Source of the DNA: DASZXJ01 sp035545895
GTDB lineage: Bacteria > Planctomycetota > Phycisphaerae > Tepidisphaerales > Tepidisphaeraceae
DNA: 64,000 nt
Direction of reading: 5' to 3'
NCBI GenBank assembly: GCA_035545895.1
Contig: DASZXJ010000004.1
Coordinates: 45,320-109,319 of the forward strand
Shown here: positions 43,784-53,833 of the stretch, in pieces
Position numbering within the stretch: the first letter of the stretch is position 1
How the letters are laid out: the number at the start of each line of letters is the position of its first letter
Notes under the pieces: model-generated
Told to the model about the DNA's origin: nothing
The model's input: only the letters and a program-made list of their open reading frames with translations
Databases searched by the model: none
Translations under genes and position numbers: made by a program

Positions 43784-44821
43784 CTATTTCTGCAATGGAT
43801 ACTGCTCAGCCAGGACATCCGTATACAACTCAGAATGGTCCGGATGTGGGCTTTCGTCCGCGAATTTAACCGAGTCTTCGACGATTTCGCGGACTTCGTG
43901 CTCAAGAGATTCAATCGTTGCGTCATCGATTCGGCCGGCTGCGCGAAGGCGTTTTTCGTAAATGGTGATCGGATCGCGTTCGCGCCAATGGGCCAGTTCT
44001 TCCTTCGTGCGATATTTCATCGCATCGGACATGGAATGGCCGCGGTATCGATAGGTGTTGGCGACCAGATAGGTCGGCCCTTCGCCGCCGCGTGCCCGTT
44101 CGGTGGCTTGTGTCATGGCGGCAATCACGGCATCGAGGTCGTTGCCGTCTATGTTGCGATGCGGCATGTTGTAGCCGCTGCCGCGCTGAGCCAAGTCCGT
44201 CTGAGCGCTGTGGCGTTCCACTTGTGTGCCCATCGCCATCATGTTGTTTTCAACTACGAAGATGCAGGGGAGTTTGTACAGGCTGGCGAGGTTGATGGCT
44301 TCGTTATGTGTGCCTTGATTGATTGCCCCGTCGCCAAAGAAGATAAAAGATACTCCCCCCATTTTCTTATACCAACATGAAAAGCCCGCTCCTACACCGA
44401 GCGGAATCTGACCGCCTACGATGCCGTGGCCACCCAGGTTGCCCACCTCGGGCTGGAAGAAATGCATCGAGCCGCCCTTGCCCTTGGAGCAACCGGTCGC
44501 CCGACCGAAGAGTTCCGCCATCGCCGCGCGGGGTTCCATTCCTAAAGCGAGCGAATGGCCGTGGTCGCGATAGCCGTTGATGAGATAGTCCTTACCCTTT
44601 TGGAAAACCGCTGCCGTTCCGACGCAGACTGCCTCCTGCCCGCTGTATAGGTGACAAAAGCCGCCAATCCGCTGGCCAGGCCGGGTATATTCCTGGAATG
44701 TTCGTTCCTCAAAACGACGAACCAGCAGCATCATCCGCAAACGTTCACGTTCGACGGCGACATCAACGGGTACTGATTTAAGTGATTGTGGTTTCGTCTC
44801 TAAGGGCTCGGCAACAGACAT
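43784..44821 (-). CDS. pdhA: Pyruvate dehydrogenase E1 component, alpha subunit
   Basis: 345 aa from ATG 44821 (TTGGAG 7 bp upstream); the frame's earlier TTG is less likely. ThDP-binding signature GDGAINQGTHNEAINLASLYKLPCIFVVENN with the Mg2+ ligands, GHGIVGGQIPLGVGAGF, the phosphorylation-loop-like YRYRGHSMSDAMKYRTKEE, and the FCHLYSGQEAVCVGTA opening are present. It binds pyruvate and ThDP in the alpha2beta2 E1. It is first in the operon; a modest promoter (TTGCAC, 16 bp, TACATT, minus strand near 44905-44935) lies upstream. Confidence 0.94.
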   Translation of the reverse strand: MSVAEPLETKPQSLKSVPVDVAVERERLRMMLLVRRFEERTFQEYTRPGQRIGGFCHLYSGQEAVCVGTAAVFQKGKDYLINGYRDHGHSLALGMEPRAAMAELFGRATGCSKGKGGSMHFFQPEVGNLGGHGIVGGQIPLGVGAGFSCWYKKMGGVSFIFFGDGAINQGTHNEAINLASLYKLPCIFVVENNMMAMGTQVERHSAQTDLAQRGSGYNMPHRNIDGNDLDAVIAAMTQATERARGGEGPTYLVANTYRYRGHSMSDAMKYRTKEELAHWRERDPITIYEKRLRAAGRIDDATIESLEHEVREIVEDSVKFADESPHPDHSELYTDVLAEQYPLQK

Positions 44822-44945
44822 TGAATACTCCAATGGACCAGGGGCCGGTCAGACCCTTCGGCACGCGCGGGCACGGGTGGCCTGCCGAGTGTCGAGTCGG
44901 AATAATGTAGTGGATTTTAGGCGGCGTGCAACAGTCCCGGCGGCC

Positions 44946-46253
44946 CTATCGTCGGCGGCGTAAGAATGGCAACGTCCCGATAAAAAGCAGGACCGAAACG
45001 GGTTCCGGGACGGACAACGCACCATCCAGCACATATTGACCAATATCGCCCACATTTCCCGCACTCATTACCGCCAAATCATAGGTGCCGGGCACCAGGT
45101 GATATAAAAGCTGTTCACCCAGAGTGGCGGTGGCTTGGAGGTCTAAAAGCGTTCCATCTGCCGAATAAAGGGCCAAAGACCCATCCAACATTGCGCCAAA
45201 CGGGGCAACCTGAAGGTTGAACAAAGCATCCCCCTCATTGATGACGCTGAAGGAGTAAAAATCGATATCCGAAGTCTTTGTGATCACGCCGCTTGCCAAA
45301 ATCACATCGCGGTCAACAACAAGGGGTTTGGCGTGGTTAATGTCATCCCCGGCTTCGTCGGTTGCATACCCAAAGCCGTTGTTAAAAACTGACCCCGGAT
45401 TGAGCGTGTCAACATAAGAGATTACATCGACATCAATTTGGGCATCTGAAAAGCCAGTGGAGGATGGACCATCCCACCACGATGAACGCGCTGAGAAATA
45501 TGATACACCCATTGTCGGAGCTTTGTCGCTCGTGCCGGGATTGTATTCAGCGGTCTTAAATCCGCTCTCGTCATAGACGCTTTGATGTTCCAAACCGAAA
45601 AGATGACCCGCCTCGTGCGCAATGGCCACTGCTGAATATTTCGGCGTGCCGTTGGCCAGATTGCTGGAGAAAACATATCCGGTGGTCGACAGGAAGCTAC
45701 GGGTGAATCCCTGTACGTAAGCAATTCCACCTGCGGCCTTGCCGTTGCTGGCAGCACTGTACCAGTAAGAGCCGTTGCCATTGTCGCCCGTGCCGCCAAC
45801 TACAATTCTTGCCGCAACGCGGTGATCCAGACTGGCGGGAGCCACGGTTGTCACGTTGATATTAAATGGAGAATATGCTTCAGCGACACGCTGGCAAATT
45901 TCGTTGATATTGTCCAATTCCTGCTGCGAGAAAGTGTTTGGATCTCCGTCGATGTCGTATGCCTTGGTCGTGCCAGGACTATATGCTCCCCACGTCGTCG
46001 TGGAATCACCATCAAAATCGAGATAGAGCGTCGCCGTCGTGGAATTGGCATTGGCGCCGGTCCGGCTGTTAAACGCTGGAAGGCTTGATAACGGATAGGT
46101 AGGGCCGCTCAAAACGATTGGAGCAGGAGCGAGAGACGGAGCGGGGAATGCATCTGCATCAACCGCCAGTTGTGCAAAGGCAGGAGGCGCAATGAGCGCG
46201 CCAAGCCAGAAAATGGCAGCGTAGGCAGCCGCCTGCTTTAGCGCAGCCCTCAC
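44946..46253 (-). CDS. Secreted metzincin-type zinc metalloprotease with PEP-CTERM tail
   Basis: 435 aa from GTG 46253, which has AGGAGA 7 bp upstream and begins directly with a signal peptide (ALKQAAAYAAIFWLGALIAP); the ATG at 46280 has no ribosome site. The zinc motif AIAHEAGHLFGLEHQ is the metzincin HExxHxxGxxH. The region ATLYLDFDGDSTT and a downstream TMGVSYF segment, the likely Met-turn, support it. A C-terminal beta-rich domain (about 290-400) resembles bacterial pre-peptidase C-terminal domains (DRDVILASGVITKTSDIDFYSF). The protein ends with a PEP-CTERM tail, VPEPVSVLLFIGTLPFLRRRR. It should be processed by an exosortase that is not in the window. Confidence 0.85.
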   Translation of the reverse strand: MRAALKQAAAYAAIFWLGALIAPPAFAQLAVDADAFPAPSLAPAPIVLSGPTYPLSSLPAFNSRTGANANSTTATLYLDFDGDSTTTWGAYSPGTTKAYDIDGDPNTFSQQELDNINEICQRVAEAYSPFNINVTTVAPASLDHRVAARIVVGGTGDNGNGSYWYSAASNGKAAGGIAYVQGFTRSFLSTTGYVFSSNLANGTPKYSAVAIAHEAGHLFGLEHQSVYDESGFKTAEYNPGTSDKAPTMGVSYFSARSSWWDGPSSTGFSDAQIDVDVISYVDTLNPGSVFNNGFGYATDEAGDDINHAKPLVVDRDVILASGVITKTSDIDFYSFSVINEGDALFNLQVAPFGAMLDGSLALYSADGTLLDLQATATLGEQLLYHLVPGTYDLAVMSAGNVGDIGQYVLDGALSVPEPVSVLLFIGTLPFLRRRR

Positions 46254-46371
46254 AGTCGGGTCTCCTCTCGTACCCAACATTAAACACCACGGGCGCGGAG
46301 AAGCAAATCTTTTTCGGCTGCCTACGCTGTAAAAACGCTATAAACGGAACCAGGGATAAACCCCTATCCGA

Positions 46372-47469
<1,098 letters not shown>

Positions 47470-47654
47470 TCATCTGTGAGTATAGGTGGAAGATAACACT
47501 GGCACGGCTAGCAATGCCCATGCCGACTTTGCCAAACCTAGGATTCCACCGTGCTGCTGTCAAGACACAAGGGAGCCCCAAGTCCCCTATTGGTCAGAAT
47601 CGCAATAGCGGAGTATGATCGGATGCGGGAACCGTCTTAAATTCCAGGAGCGGG

Positions 47655-48230
47655 ATGTCAGGCGTGTCTTTGTCAGTCACTCGACCCATCGGCCGGGCGT
47701 TGGTTGTTGCAAGCGCATCAAACCGAGGTCCGCTGGTTGCCACGGCAAACCGGCTGGGCTTCGAGTGCGGACAGTGCGACGATCCTTACAGCGCCATGCT
47801 GGAAATCTCTCGCCGCCGGCTCGCATATGCAGCCCTGATACTGAGCTTGTCAGGGTTATACCGCGAGGAACTTGCACTGATTACCACTGTCAAACGTCGC
47901 ATCCCCCATTTGGAAGTCTGGTTGGCGCATACGGACGGCAGACAGAGCACTCTTGCTGAAGCAATTCGACTTGGTGCGGATGGATTGATCGATGCCGAAG
48001 GCTTGCATCGCATGGCCGCGCCTTCGGCAACGGTTCATACCGGCGACGCACAAGCCTATCGCCCTTTGACCATTCCTTCAGAGCCTTCAAATGGCGAACC
48101 CGTTGAACAAGTGGAAAGCGCCAATCAAAGCGATATCGCGCTCGGCGAGCCGGTTTTAACAGCCGATGAGTTGCGAGCATTGCTGCAAGATCAACCCCTC
48201 ATGCCGCCCAGCGGCAAAGTGGAAGAATAG
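47655..48230 (+). CDS. Receiver-like hypothetical protein
   Basis: 191 aa. The first 125 residues alternate strands and helices like a response-regulator receiver (RALVVASASNRGPLVATANRLG, YAALILSLSG, VWLAHTDGRQSTLAEAIRLGADGLI). The phospho-acceptor aspartate is not evident: the position after the third strand reads LSLSG. It is therefore a pseudo-receiver at best. The C-terminal 65 residues are low-complexity and acidic. It lies 11 bp upstream of a diguanylate cyclase and is likely cotranscribed with it. Candidate promoter: TTGGTC, 18 bp, TATGAT before the start. Confidence 0.55.
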   Translation: MSGVSLSVTRPIGRALVVASASNRGPLVATANRLGFECGQCDDPYSAMLEISRRRLAYAALILSLSGLYREELALITTVKRRIPHLEVWLAHTDGRQSTLAEAIRLGADGLIDAEGLHRMAAPSATVHTGDAQAYRPLTIPSEPSNGEPVEQVESANQSDIALGEPVLTADELRALLQDQPLMPPSGKVEE

Positions 48231-48241
48231 AAGTCTTAACC

Positions 48242-49594
48242 ATGCCCGTCATCGCACAAGAACGTATCCTTCTCGTGGGCGACAATGAACGCCAACTTCA
48301 CGCTGCGCTGTCACAGGTGCTGCCCTCAGCGCATATTTCCGCGACGGCGACTTATTTCGACGCGATCGGCGAATTGGCGGGCACGACCTACACCAGCGTG
48401 CTCGCCGCGGCATCGCCCATTGAAAGGCGCCCTGAGCCGGCCATCCAAACGTTGCGCCAAGCTGCGGGCGAAGCACGATTGCTCCTGTTTGGCGAACCGG
48501 GCCTGGAACCGCTCGCCCGGAAAATGCTCGAATTTGGACTCGACGATTATCTGGTAACGCCGGTCAATCCGGTCGAACTTGGGCAAATGTTCGGGACGCC
48601 GCCGATGAGGTTGGCTGCAGAGCCTGCCTCGGATGGCGAACAGCCGACTACCATTGCGCCCAGTCGAATCGAACTGCTCGGCGGATTGCCGCTGGCGGAA
48701 ATTCTGCTTGATGCGATGCTCCATCATCCTCACGATGGATCGCGCGCAGCGCTCAACCAACTCAACGCACGGCTGGGTCCGGCAACGCAGCTTGCATTTA
48801 CCTCTCCATCCGCGGTTGCGCCGTCGGTGCCGGAAGGACAGACCATTCTGTCACATGGGGTGCGCTGCGATCAACAGCCTGGGGGAACGTTGCACCTTGT
48901 TATTCCCAGGGATGAGGACCAGACGACTGCAAGGCACCTATTGGCCCAACTCGCAATACTTTTTGGGCAGCTCATGACGGTGGAGGAACGTCACAATCGC
49001 CTTCAGCGTCTGGCGATCAGCGACGATCTGACCGGGTTATACAATGGGCGATACTTCAGGATCTTCCTCGCCCAAATCCTGCAAAAGGCGCTGGCGAAAA
49101 AGTTTTTGGTGACGCTACTGCTTTTCGATATCGATAATTTCAAGAGCTATAACGACCGGTATGGCCACGCTGTGGGAGATGAGATTCTCAAACAAACCGC
49201 CAAGCTCATTCGTTCCTGCTGCCGGGAGCACGATCATGTTGCGCGAATCAGCGGCGATGAATTTGGCGTGATCTTCTGGGAAAAGGAAGGACCGCGACAG
49301 CCGCGCGATCCCAAGCCGGGCGCGTCGGCATCCCGCGTGCCGCAAAATATCGTGCAGATCCTCGAACGCTTTCAATATGCGATTGCCAATTCAGATTTGA
49401 AACTGCTCGGTGCGCATGGCAAAGGCGTATTAAGCATCAGCGGAGGACTGGCGGTTTATCCGCACGATGCGCAAACGGCTGAAGCATTGTGTGCCGCCGC
49501 TGACAGCGCCCTGATGTTCGGTGCGAAAAAGAGCGGCAAGAATTCGATCTTTCTGGTCGGTGCCGCCGAACCTCATCATCCGAACAATCCATGA
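48242..49594 (+). CDS. GGDEF-domain diguanylate cyclase with N-terminal pseudo-receiver
   Basis: 450 aa. Residues 1-120 form a receiver-like fold without a clear phospho-aspartate (ILLVGDNERQLHAAL, YLVTPVNPVELG). Residues about 140-255 form a GAF-like or linker region. The GGDEF domain (about 255-445) is complete: LAISDDLTGLYNGRYF, LLLFDIDNFKSYNDRYGHAVGDEIL with the metal-binding Asp, and the active loop SGDEF instead of GGDEF. An inhibitory-site RxxD (REHD) sits five residues before it. SGDEF enzymes can be active, so c-di-GMP synthesis is likely. Its stop lies inside the base of the rplL terminator. Confidence 0.88.
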   Translation: MPVIAQERILLVGDNERQLHAALSQVLPSAHISATATYFDAIGELAGTTYTSVLAAASPIERRPEPAIQTLRQAAGEARLLLFGEPGLEPLARKMLEFGLDDYLVTPVNPVELGQMFGTPPMRLAAEPASDGEQPTTIAPSRIELLGGLPLAEILLDAMLHHPHDGSRAALNQLNARLGPATQLAFTSPSAVAPSVPEGQTILSHGVRCDQQPGGTLHLVIPRDEDQTTARHLLAQLAILFGQLMTVEERHNRLQRLAISDDLTGLYNGRYFRIFLAQILQKALAKKFLVTLLLFDIDNFKSYNDRYGHAVGDEILKQTAKLIRSCCREHDHVARISGDEFGVIFWEKEGPRQPRDPKPGASASRVPQNIVQILERFQYAIANSDLKLLGAHGKGVLSISGGLAVYPHDAQTAEALCAAADSALMFGAKKSGKNSIFLVGAAEPHHPNNP

Positions 49595-49622
49595 AAAAAG
49601 CCCACGGCTTGGCCGTGGGCTT
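49594..49622 (-). terminator. Rho-independent terminator after rplL
   Basis: A 10-bp stem AAGCCCACGG / CCGTGGGCTT with a 5-nt loop is followed by six T residues on the minus strand. It ends the ribosomal-protein operon before any rpoB gene and overlaps the end of the convergent diguanylate cyclase gene. Confidence 0.9.
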
Positions 49623-49651
49623 CTCACTTTCGCGGTTCGAATCAATCGAAC

Positions 49652-50056
<405 letters not shown>

Positions 50057-50220
50057 GACTTCATCTCCGAGTCGTATCGTGACTCAACCGTGTCGAACCT
50101 GTTTTCCCGTCCGAGAACTCATCTCACAGCGAGACGATTTAACCCTTGCGGGATAGTCGGACCGTCGGATGTTTCGTTTCGCAGCCACGAACCCGCGTCC
50201 ATGGCTGAGTTTCTAAATTC

Positions 50221-50793
50221 TTAGGTTGCCGGTGCTTCTGCTGCTGCGGGAGCAGCAGGTGCAGCGCTCTCCTTTTCCTTTGCCTTTTCTTCGATCGCCT
50301 TGATCAAGCTGCCGATCTTGCCCGCCTGACTCTTGAGTGTGCCAGCAAGTTTCCTGCCTGGCGAGAGCATGACGGCAACAATGAGCCCCACCGCTTCTTC
50401 ACGGGTCGGGAACTTGCTGACCTTCTTCACACCTTCTTCGCCGGCATACACTTCGCCGTCGAAGAAAATGCCTCGCAGCTCGATCTTCTCATCGGTCTTC
50501 TTCTCGTCGAGAAGCAGACGTGCAATGGCTGAAATGCTGGCCTTGCCATAGATCAACGCAGTCGGACCTTCCAGCAGTTTGTCAAAGCCCTTGAGCTTTG
50601 TGCCGGATGCGGCGCGCTTGACGAGCGAATTCTTCACGACCGTCATTCGAACGCCTTTGTCGCGCAGGCGCCGGCGAATCTGGTTGTTTTTAATGGCGTC
50701 AATCCCGCGCGGGTTGATGACTGCCACGCTTTCAACGTCTTTGAAACGCGATGACATTTCTTTTTCGATCAGCGATTTAACTGGCTTGCTCAT
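50221..50793 (-). CDS. rplJ: 50S ribosomal protein L10
   Basis: 190 aa from ATG 50793 (GAGG 8 bp upstream); a GTG three codons earlier is less likely. The N-terminal RNA-binding domain (VKSLIEKEMSSRFKDVESVAVINPRG, RLRDKGVRMTVVKNSLVKRA, LEGPTALIYGKASISAIARLLL) and the C-terminal helix that binds L12 dimers are recognisable. The C-terminus is lengthened by an Ala/Pro/Glu tail. It would autoregulate the rplJL mRNA in most bacteria. Confidence 0.95.
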   Translation of the reverse strand: MSKPVKSLIEKEMSSRFKDVESVAVINPRGIDAIKNNQIRRRLRDKGVRMTVVKNSLVKRAASGTKLKGFDKLLEGPTALIYGKASISAIARLLLDEKKTDEKIELRGIFFDGEVYAGEEGVKKVSKFPTREEAVGLIVAVMLSPGRKLAGTLKSQAGKIGSLIKAIEEKAKEKESAAPAAPAAAEAPAT

Positions 50794-50844
50794 GTTTACC
50801 ACCTCAACGGGCAGAAGCCGTGATGACTGCTTGCTGCCGGCTCA

Positions 50845-51537
50845 TTATTGAATGTTCAAATACGCCGCAGGCGTCATCGTGCCTTTCAGCACGAGCTTTT
50901 TGAAATAGGCGCCCTTGCTCGTTTGCGGTTTGAGCCGGCGAACCGTCGCGATCATCGCATTGATATTGTCGACCAGCTTGCTCTTGTCGAAGCTCACCTT
51001 GCCGACCACGCAGTGCACGTTGCCGCCCGCATCATTGCGAAACTCAACCTTACCGGCGGCGTATTCCTTGACGGCGTTGGCGATATCCGGCGTTACGGTG
51101 CCCGCCTTGGGAGAAGGCATGAGTCCCTTGGGACCGAGAACCTTTCCGAGACGGCCGACGAAACGCATCATGTCAGGCGTCGAAATCGCAACGTCAAAGT
51201 CTGTGAAATTGTCTTTCTCGACTTCCTGCACCAATGCCTGGCCACCTGCCTTGATCGCGCCGGCGGCTTTAGCCTGCTCGGCGAGATGGTCCGGGCAAAA
51301 CGCGATGACTCGCTTGGCCTTGCCGATGCCGTGTGGCAGGGAGACCGATGATCGAATGGTCTGATCCGCCTGCTTGGGATCGATGCCCAGCGAGAAGATC
51401 AATTCAACCGATTGATCGAACTTGGTCGGGGCAAATGATTTGACCGCGTCTACAGCTTGGTCGACTGAGACCGGGGTAATGACGGCTTTTTCAGCGGCTT
51501 TCTTGTAGCGCTTGGAACGTTTAATGACAACTGGCAT
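50845..51537 (-). CDS. rplA: 50S ribosomal protein L1
   Basis: 230 aa from ATG 51537 (MPVVIKRSKRYKK; AAAGGAG about 10 bp upstream). L1 features are present: FDQSVELIFSLGIDPKQADQ, IRSSVSLPHGIGKAKRVIAF, LGKVLGPKGLMPSPKAGTVT, GKVEFRNDAGGNVHCVVGKV and the C-terminal PQTSKGAYFKKLVL. It forms the mobile L1 stalk and often represses its own operon. It is separated from rplK by an unrelated 89-codon gene. Confidence 0.96.
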   Translation of the reverse strand: MPVVIKRSKRYKKAAEKAVITPVSVDQAVDAVKSFAPTKFDQSVELIFSLGIDPKQADQTIRSSVSLPHGIGKAKRVIAFCPDHLAEQAKAAGAIKAGGQALVQEVEKDNFTDFDVAISTPDMMRFVGRLGKVLGPKGLMPSPKAGTVTPDIANAVKEYAAGKVEFRNDAGGNVHCVVGKVSFDKSKLVDNINAMIATVRRLKPQTSKGAYFKKLVLKGTMTPAAYLNIQ

Positions 51538-51603
51538 GCTTGTGTCGCTCCTTTCATGAGCTCCCACTATTCAGGCCGTGGTCCGCCTTCGAGTTTATTC
51601 GGT

Positions 51604-51873
51604 CTACTTCTTTGCAGAATGGCCATTGCCATTACGCTTTATCGGTGCAACAACTTTGGCAATGAGGAAGACATCAATCAAATGCTCCTCAAAGTCAGCC
51701 TCTTCCTTTGCATTCTTCTTTCGAGGGACAGCCACCTCTAAGGTTCGCCCACCCGGCTTGAGGAAGGCAAACTCTTGTGACAACACATTCACTTCCGATC
51801 CATCGCCCGTCACGACGGCGAACGGCTCAAACGGCTTGCGAGACAATAGCTGTTTGATTCGTTTCAGACTCAT
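51604..51873 (-). CDS. Small unknown protein inserted between rplK and rplA
   Basis: 89 aa. It starts 4 bp after the rplK stop and ends 66 bp before rplA, so it is cotranscribed with ribosomal genes. Features are RIKQLLSRKPFEPFAVVTGD, GSEVNVLSQEFAFLKPGGRT, then a charged stretch, a short HLIDVFLIAKVVAP strand and a basic tail. The pattern 'LLxxxPFxPFxVxxxDG...GRTxxV' recalls a small planctomycete family of unknown function, recognised from memory only. The Lys-rich tail could bind RNA, but that is speculation. Confidence 0.75.
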   Translation of the reverse strand: MSLKRIKQLLSRKPFEPFAVVTGDGSEVNVLSQEFAFLKPGGRTLEVAVPRKKNAKEEADFEEHLIDVFLIAKVVAPIKRNGNGHSAKK

Positions 51874-51876
51874 CGC

Positions 51877-52305
51877 TTAACCTTCGACAGTAATTCCCAT
51901 TGATCGCGCCGTGCCGGCGATGATTTTCGCGGCGGCGTCCTCGTCGAAGGAATTCAGGTCCTTGATTTTTTCCTTGGCCAGCTTCTTGCAGTCGGCCATT
52001 GTGATCTTTCCGATTTTGTTCTTGTTCGGTTCGCCACTGCCTTTTTCGGCCTTGACGAAATCCTTCAGCAACACGCTCGCGGGCGGGCTCTTTACTTCGA
52101 AGGTGAAGGTGCGGTCCTTGTACACGGTCACAAGCACGCCAACGACCTTACCCTTGAGGGCGGCCGTGGCGGCGTTGAACTGCTGAATAAACTGCCCGGG
52201 GTTCACGCCATGCTGGCCAAGTGCTGGACCGATCGGAGGCGCCGGCGTCGCCGTCCCACCCGGTGCCTGGAGTTTGAACTGAACTGTTATTTCTTTCTTG
52301 GCCAT
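51877..52305 (-). CDS. rplK: 50S ribosomal protein L11
   Basis: 142 aa. The N-terminal domain with its proline-rich factor-binding face ([20 protein letters not shown]) and the rRNA-binding C-terminal domain ([20 protein letters not shown] and a [12 protein letters not shown] end) are complete. It is part of the GTPase-associated centre. It lies 18 bp downstream of a small membrane-protein gene that separates it from nusG. Confidence 0.97.
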
Positions 52306-52323
52306 GACTTACTCAACTTCGGG

Positions 52324-52593
52324 TTATTCGACAATCGTCGCTTCAACTCGCTTAACACCAGCAACTTCAGTAACTTCCCTGCCTGCGGTCAGCCGCCTTA
52401 ATAATCCGTACACCGGTACGGTTAACAGTAAAAGGGCGGACAAACTAACCGCAAACGCCACAATTGACAAGACAAGCAGCACAAGTCCCGGTAAAGCCAG
52501 GACCATGACGATGAACCTTGCCCAGTGCGGAAGCCCGCCCACATCAGCACGGAAGTCCTGAATCCGCCCGAAGTAATGCGTGAAACGCGACAT
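52324..52593 (-). CDS. Small membrane protein inserted between nusG and rplK
   Basis: 89 aa from ATG 52593; a TTG at 52605 would overlap the nusG stop by 2-3 bp. Residues 21-65 form one long or two short hydrophobic helices (FIVMVLALPGLVLLVLSIVAFAVSLSALLLLTVPV). They are preceded by an amphipathic N-terminus (FTHYFGRIQDFRADVGG) and followed by a soluble tail (EVTEVAGVKRVEATIVE). No family is recognised. Its position inside the nusG-rplK pair, normally adjacent in bacteria, and the minimal spacing imply cotranscription. Confidence 0.75.
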   Translation of the reverse strand: MSRFTHYFGRIQDFRADVGGLPHWARFIVMVLALPGLVLLVLSIVAFAVSLSALLLLTVPVYGLLRRLTAGREVTEVAGVKRVEATIVE

Positions 52594-52601
52594 TGCTCCG
52601 C

Positions 52602-53144
52602 TCAAATCTTCTCGATCTGCCAGTATTCCAGTTCCAGCGGGGTTGGCCGGCCGAAAATCGTGGTAATGATGCGAACCATGCCCTTGTCTGGAATGATCTC
52701 GTCCACTTCGCCCTCGAAATTGATGAAGGCGCCATCGGTGACTTTGATCTTGTCTTTCTTTTTGTATTCGGTCTTGAGGCTGGGTTGATCGTCGGGACGC
52801 TCGGCTTCTTCGACCATCTTCGCCTGGTCCTTGGGACTCATGGCGGTGGGTTTACCGTTGGAACCGATGAAGTCGCCAACGCCCTCGGTTTCCTTAATCA
52901 TGAACCAGACGTCTTCGGGAATCATGCCGTTCTTATCGAGTTCGAGTTCGATGAACACATATCCCGGATAGAGCTTGCGGTCCGACTCCCGGCGCACGCC
53001 GGCCTTCATCGACCTTACGCGTTCGGTGGGCACCAAAATCCTGCCAACCTTGGCCTCAAGGCCTTCGATCTTTACTTTGCGCACCAGCTTCTCGCGGACG
53101 GTGTCCTCTTTGTTGCTGGCGACTCTCAAGACGAAGAATTGCAT
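52602..53144 (-). CDS. nusG: Transcription termination/antitermination protein NusG
   Basis: 180 aa. The N-terminal NGN domain begins QFFVLRVASNKEDTVREKL, includes LVPTERVRSMKAGVRRESDRKLYPGYVFIELEL, and continues FIGSNGKPTAMS. The KOW domain is KIKVTDGAFINFEGEVDEII and its continuation. NusG binds RNA polymerase and links it to Rho or S10. Length is typical and no domain II insertion is seen. It lies 23 bp after secE. Confidence 0.96.
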   Translation of the reverse strand: MQFFVLRVASNKEDTVREKLVRKVKIEGLEAKVGRILVPTERVRSMKAGVRRESDRKLYPGYVFIELELDKNGMIPEDVWFMIKETEGVGDFIGSNGKPTAMSPKDQAKMVEEAERPDDQPSLKTEYKKKDKIKVTDGAFINFEGEVDEIIPDKGMVRIITTIFGRPTPLELEYWQIEKI

Positions 53145-53167
53145 GATTTATGTTTCCGAACGTTACT

Positions 53168-53815
53168 TCATCGTTTGGCGGTTGAAGCCATGACGCCCCA
53201 AGCCGCACTACCGAGCACGATTACGCCCATGATTACATCAAGTACGATTTTGGCTCCCGAGCCATACCTTCGACCAACAATCTCCCACAACGGCGCATCC
53301 CCGGCGAGCACGCCCACCAGATAAAACAGGCGGGTAAAATACAAATCGAGCATGAACAACAGCCCGGCGATCATGAACATGAAAAGGATCACGACCTTGG
53401 TCGAACCGATCAGTTCGGCGCGGCTGGTCCAGTTCACCTTTTTCATCTCGCTGTCGGTTGCGATCAGAAAGTCGGTGCTCTGCGGGCGGTTCATCAGCTT
53501 CCAGATCAAAGCAATTGAACCGACCAGAAAGACAGCAACAATGCCATTCAACCACGCAGTGTGTTCGTTGAGCCAGTCAATTTCGGGCGGGATCCGGGTG
53601 TAAATAAAGTTGGCGGTCAATGCGACAAACATTGCCCCGCCGACAGCGGTTCCCACGCGGGTCCAATATCCCTGGCCCTTCTTGTAAATCGTAAAAAAGC
53701 TTGGATGTTCAGAGGCTGCGGGGGCGGACGGTTTTCCGCCGTGCCCTTCCTCGTTACCATCAGCCAGTTCTTCCTCGGCCATGGTCTTCTCGTCATTATT
53801 CGTTGCCGACGCCAT
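53168..53815 (-). CDS. secE: SecE subunit with long N-terminal extension
   Basis: 215 aa from ATG 53815 (GGTGAG 9 bp upstream); the frame extends into tRNA-Trp and should not be used. The C-terminal 80 residues are canonical SecE: the amphipathic SEMKKVNWTSRAELIGSTKV and the final transmembrane helix VILFMFMIAGLLFMLDLYF. Ahead of it are two additional helices (about 56-73, VGGAMFVALTANFIYTRI, and about 85-103, GIVAVFLVGSIALIWKLM) and an acidic N-terminus. Most single-helix SecE proteins are 60-65 aa, and the three-helix E. coli form is 127 aa, so this is longer still. It belongs to the SecYEG channel. Confidence 0.92.
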   Translation of the reverse strand: MASATNNDEKTMAEEELADGNEEGHGGKPSAPAASEHPSFFTIYKKGQGYWTRVGTAVGGAMFVALTANFIYTRIPPEIDWLNEHTAWLNGIVAVFLVGSIALIWKLMNRPQSTDFLIATDSEMKKVNWTSRAELIGSTKVVILFMFMIAGLLFMLDLYFTRLFYLVGVLAGDAPLWEIVGRRYGSGAKIVLDVIMGVIVLGSAAWGVMASTAKR

Positions 53816-53833
53816 AATATTCATCTCACCAAG

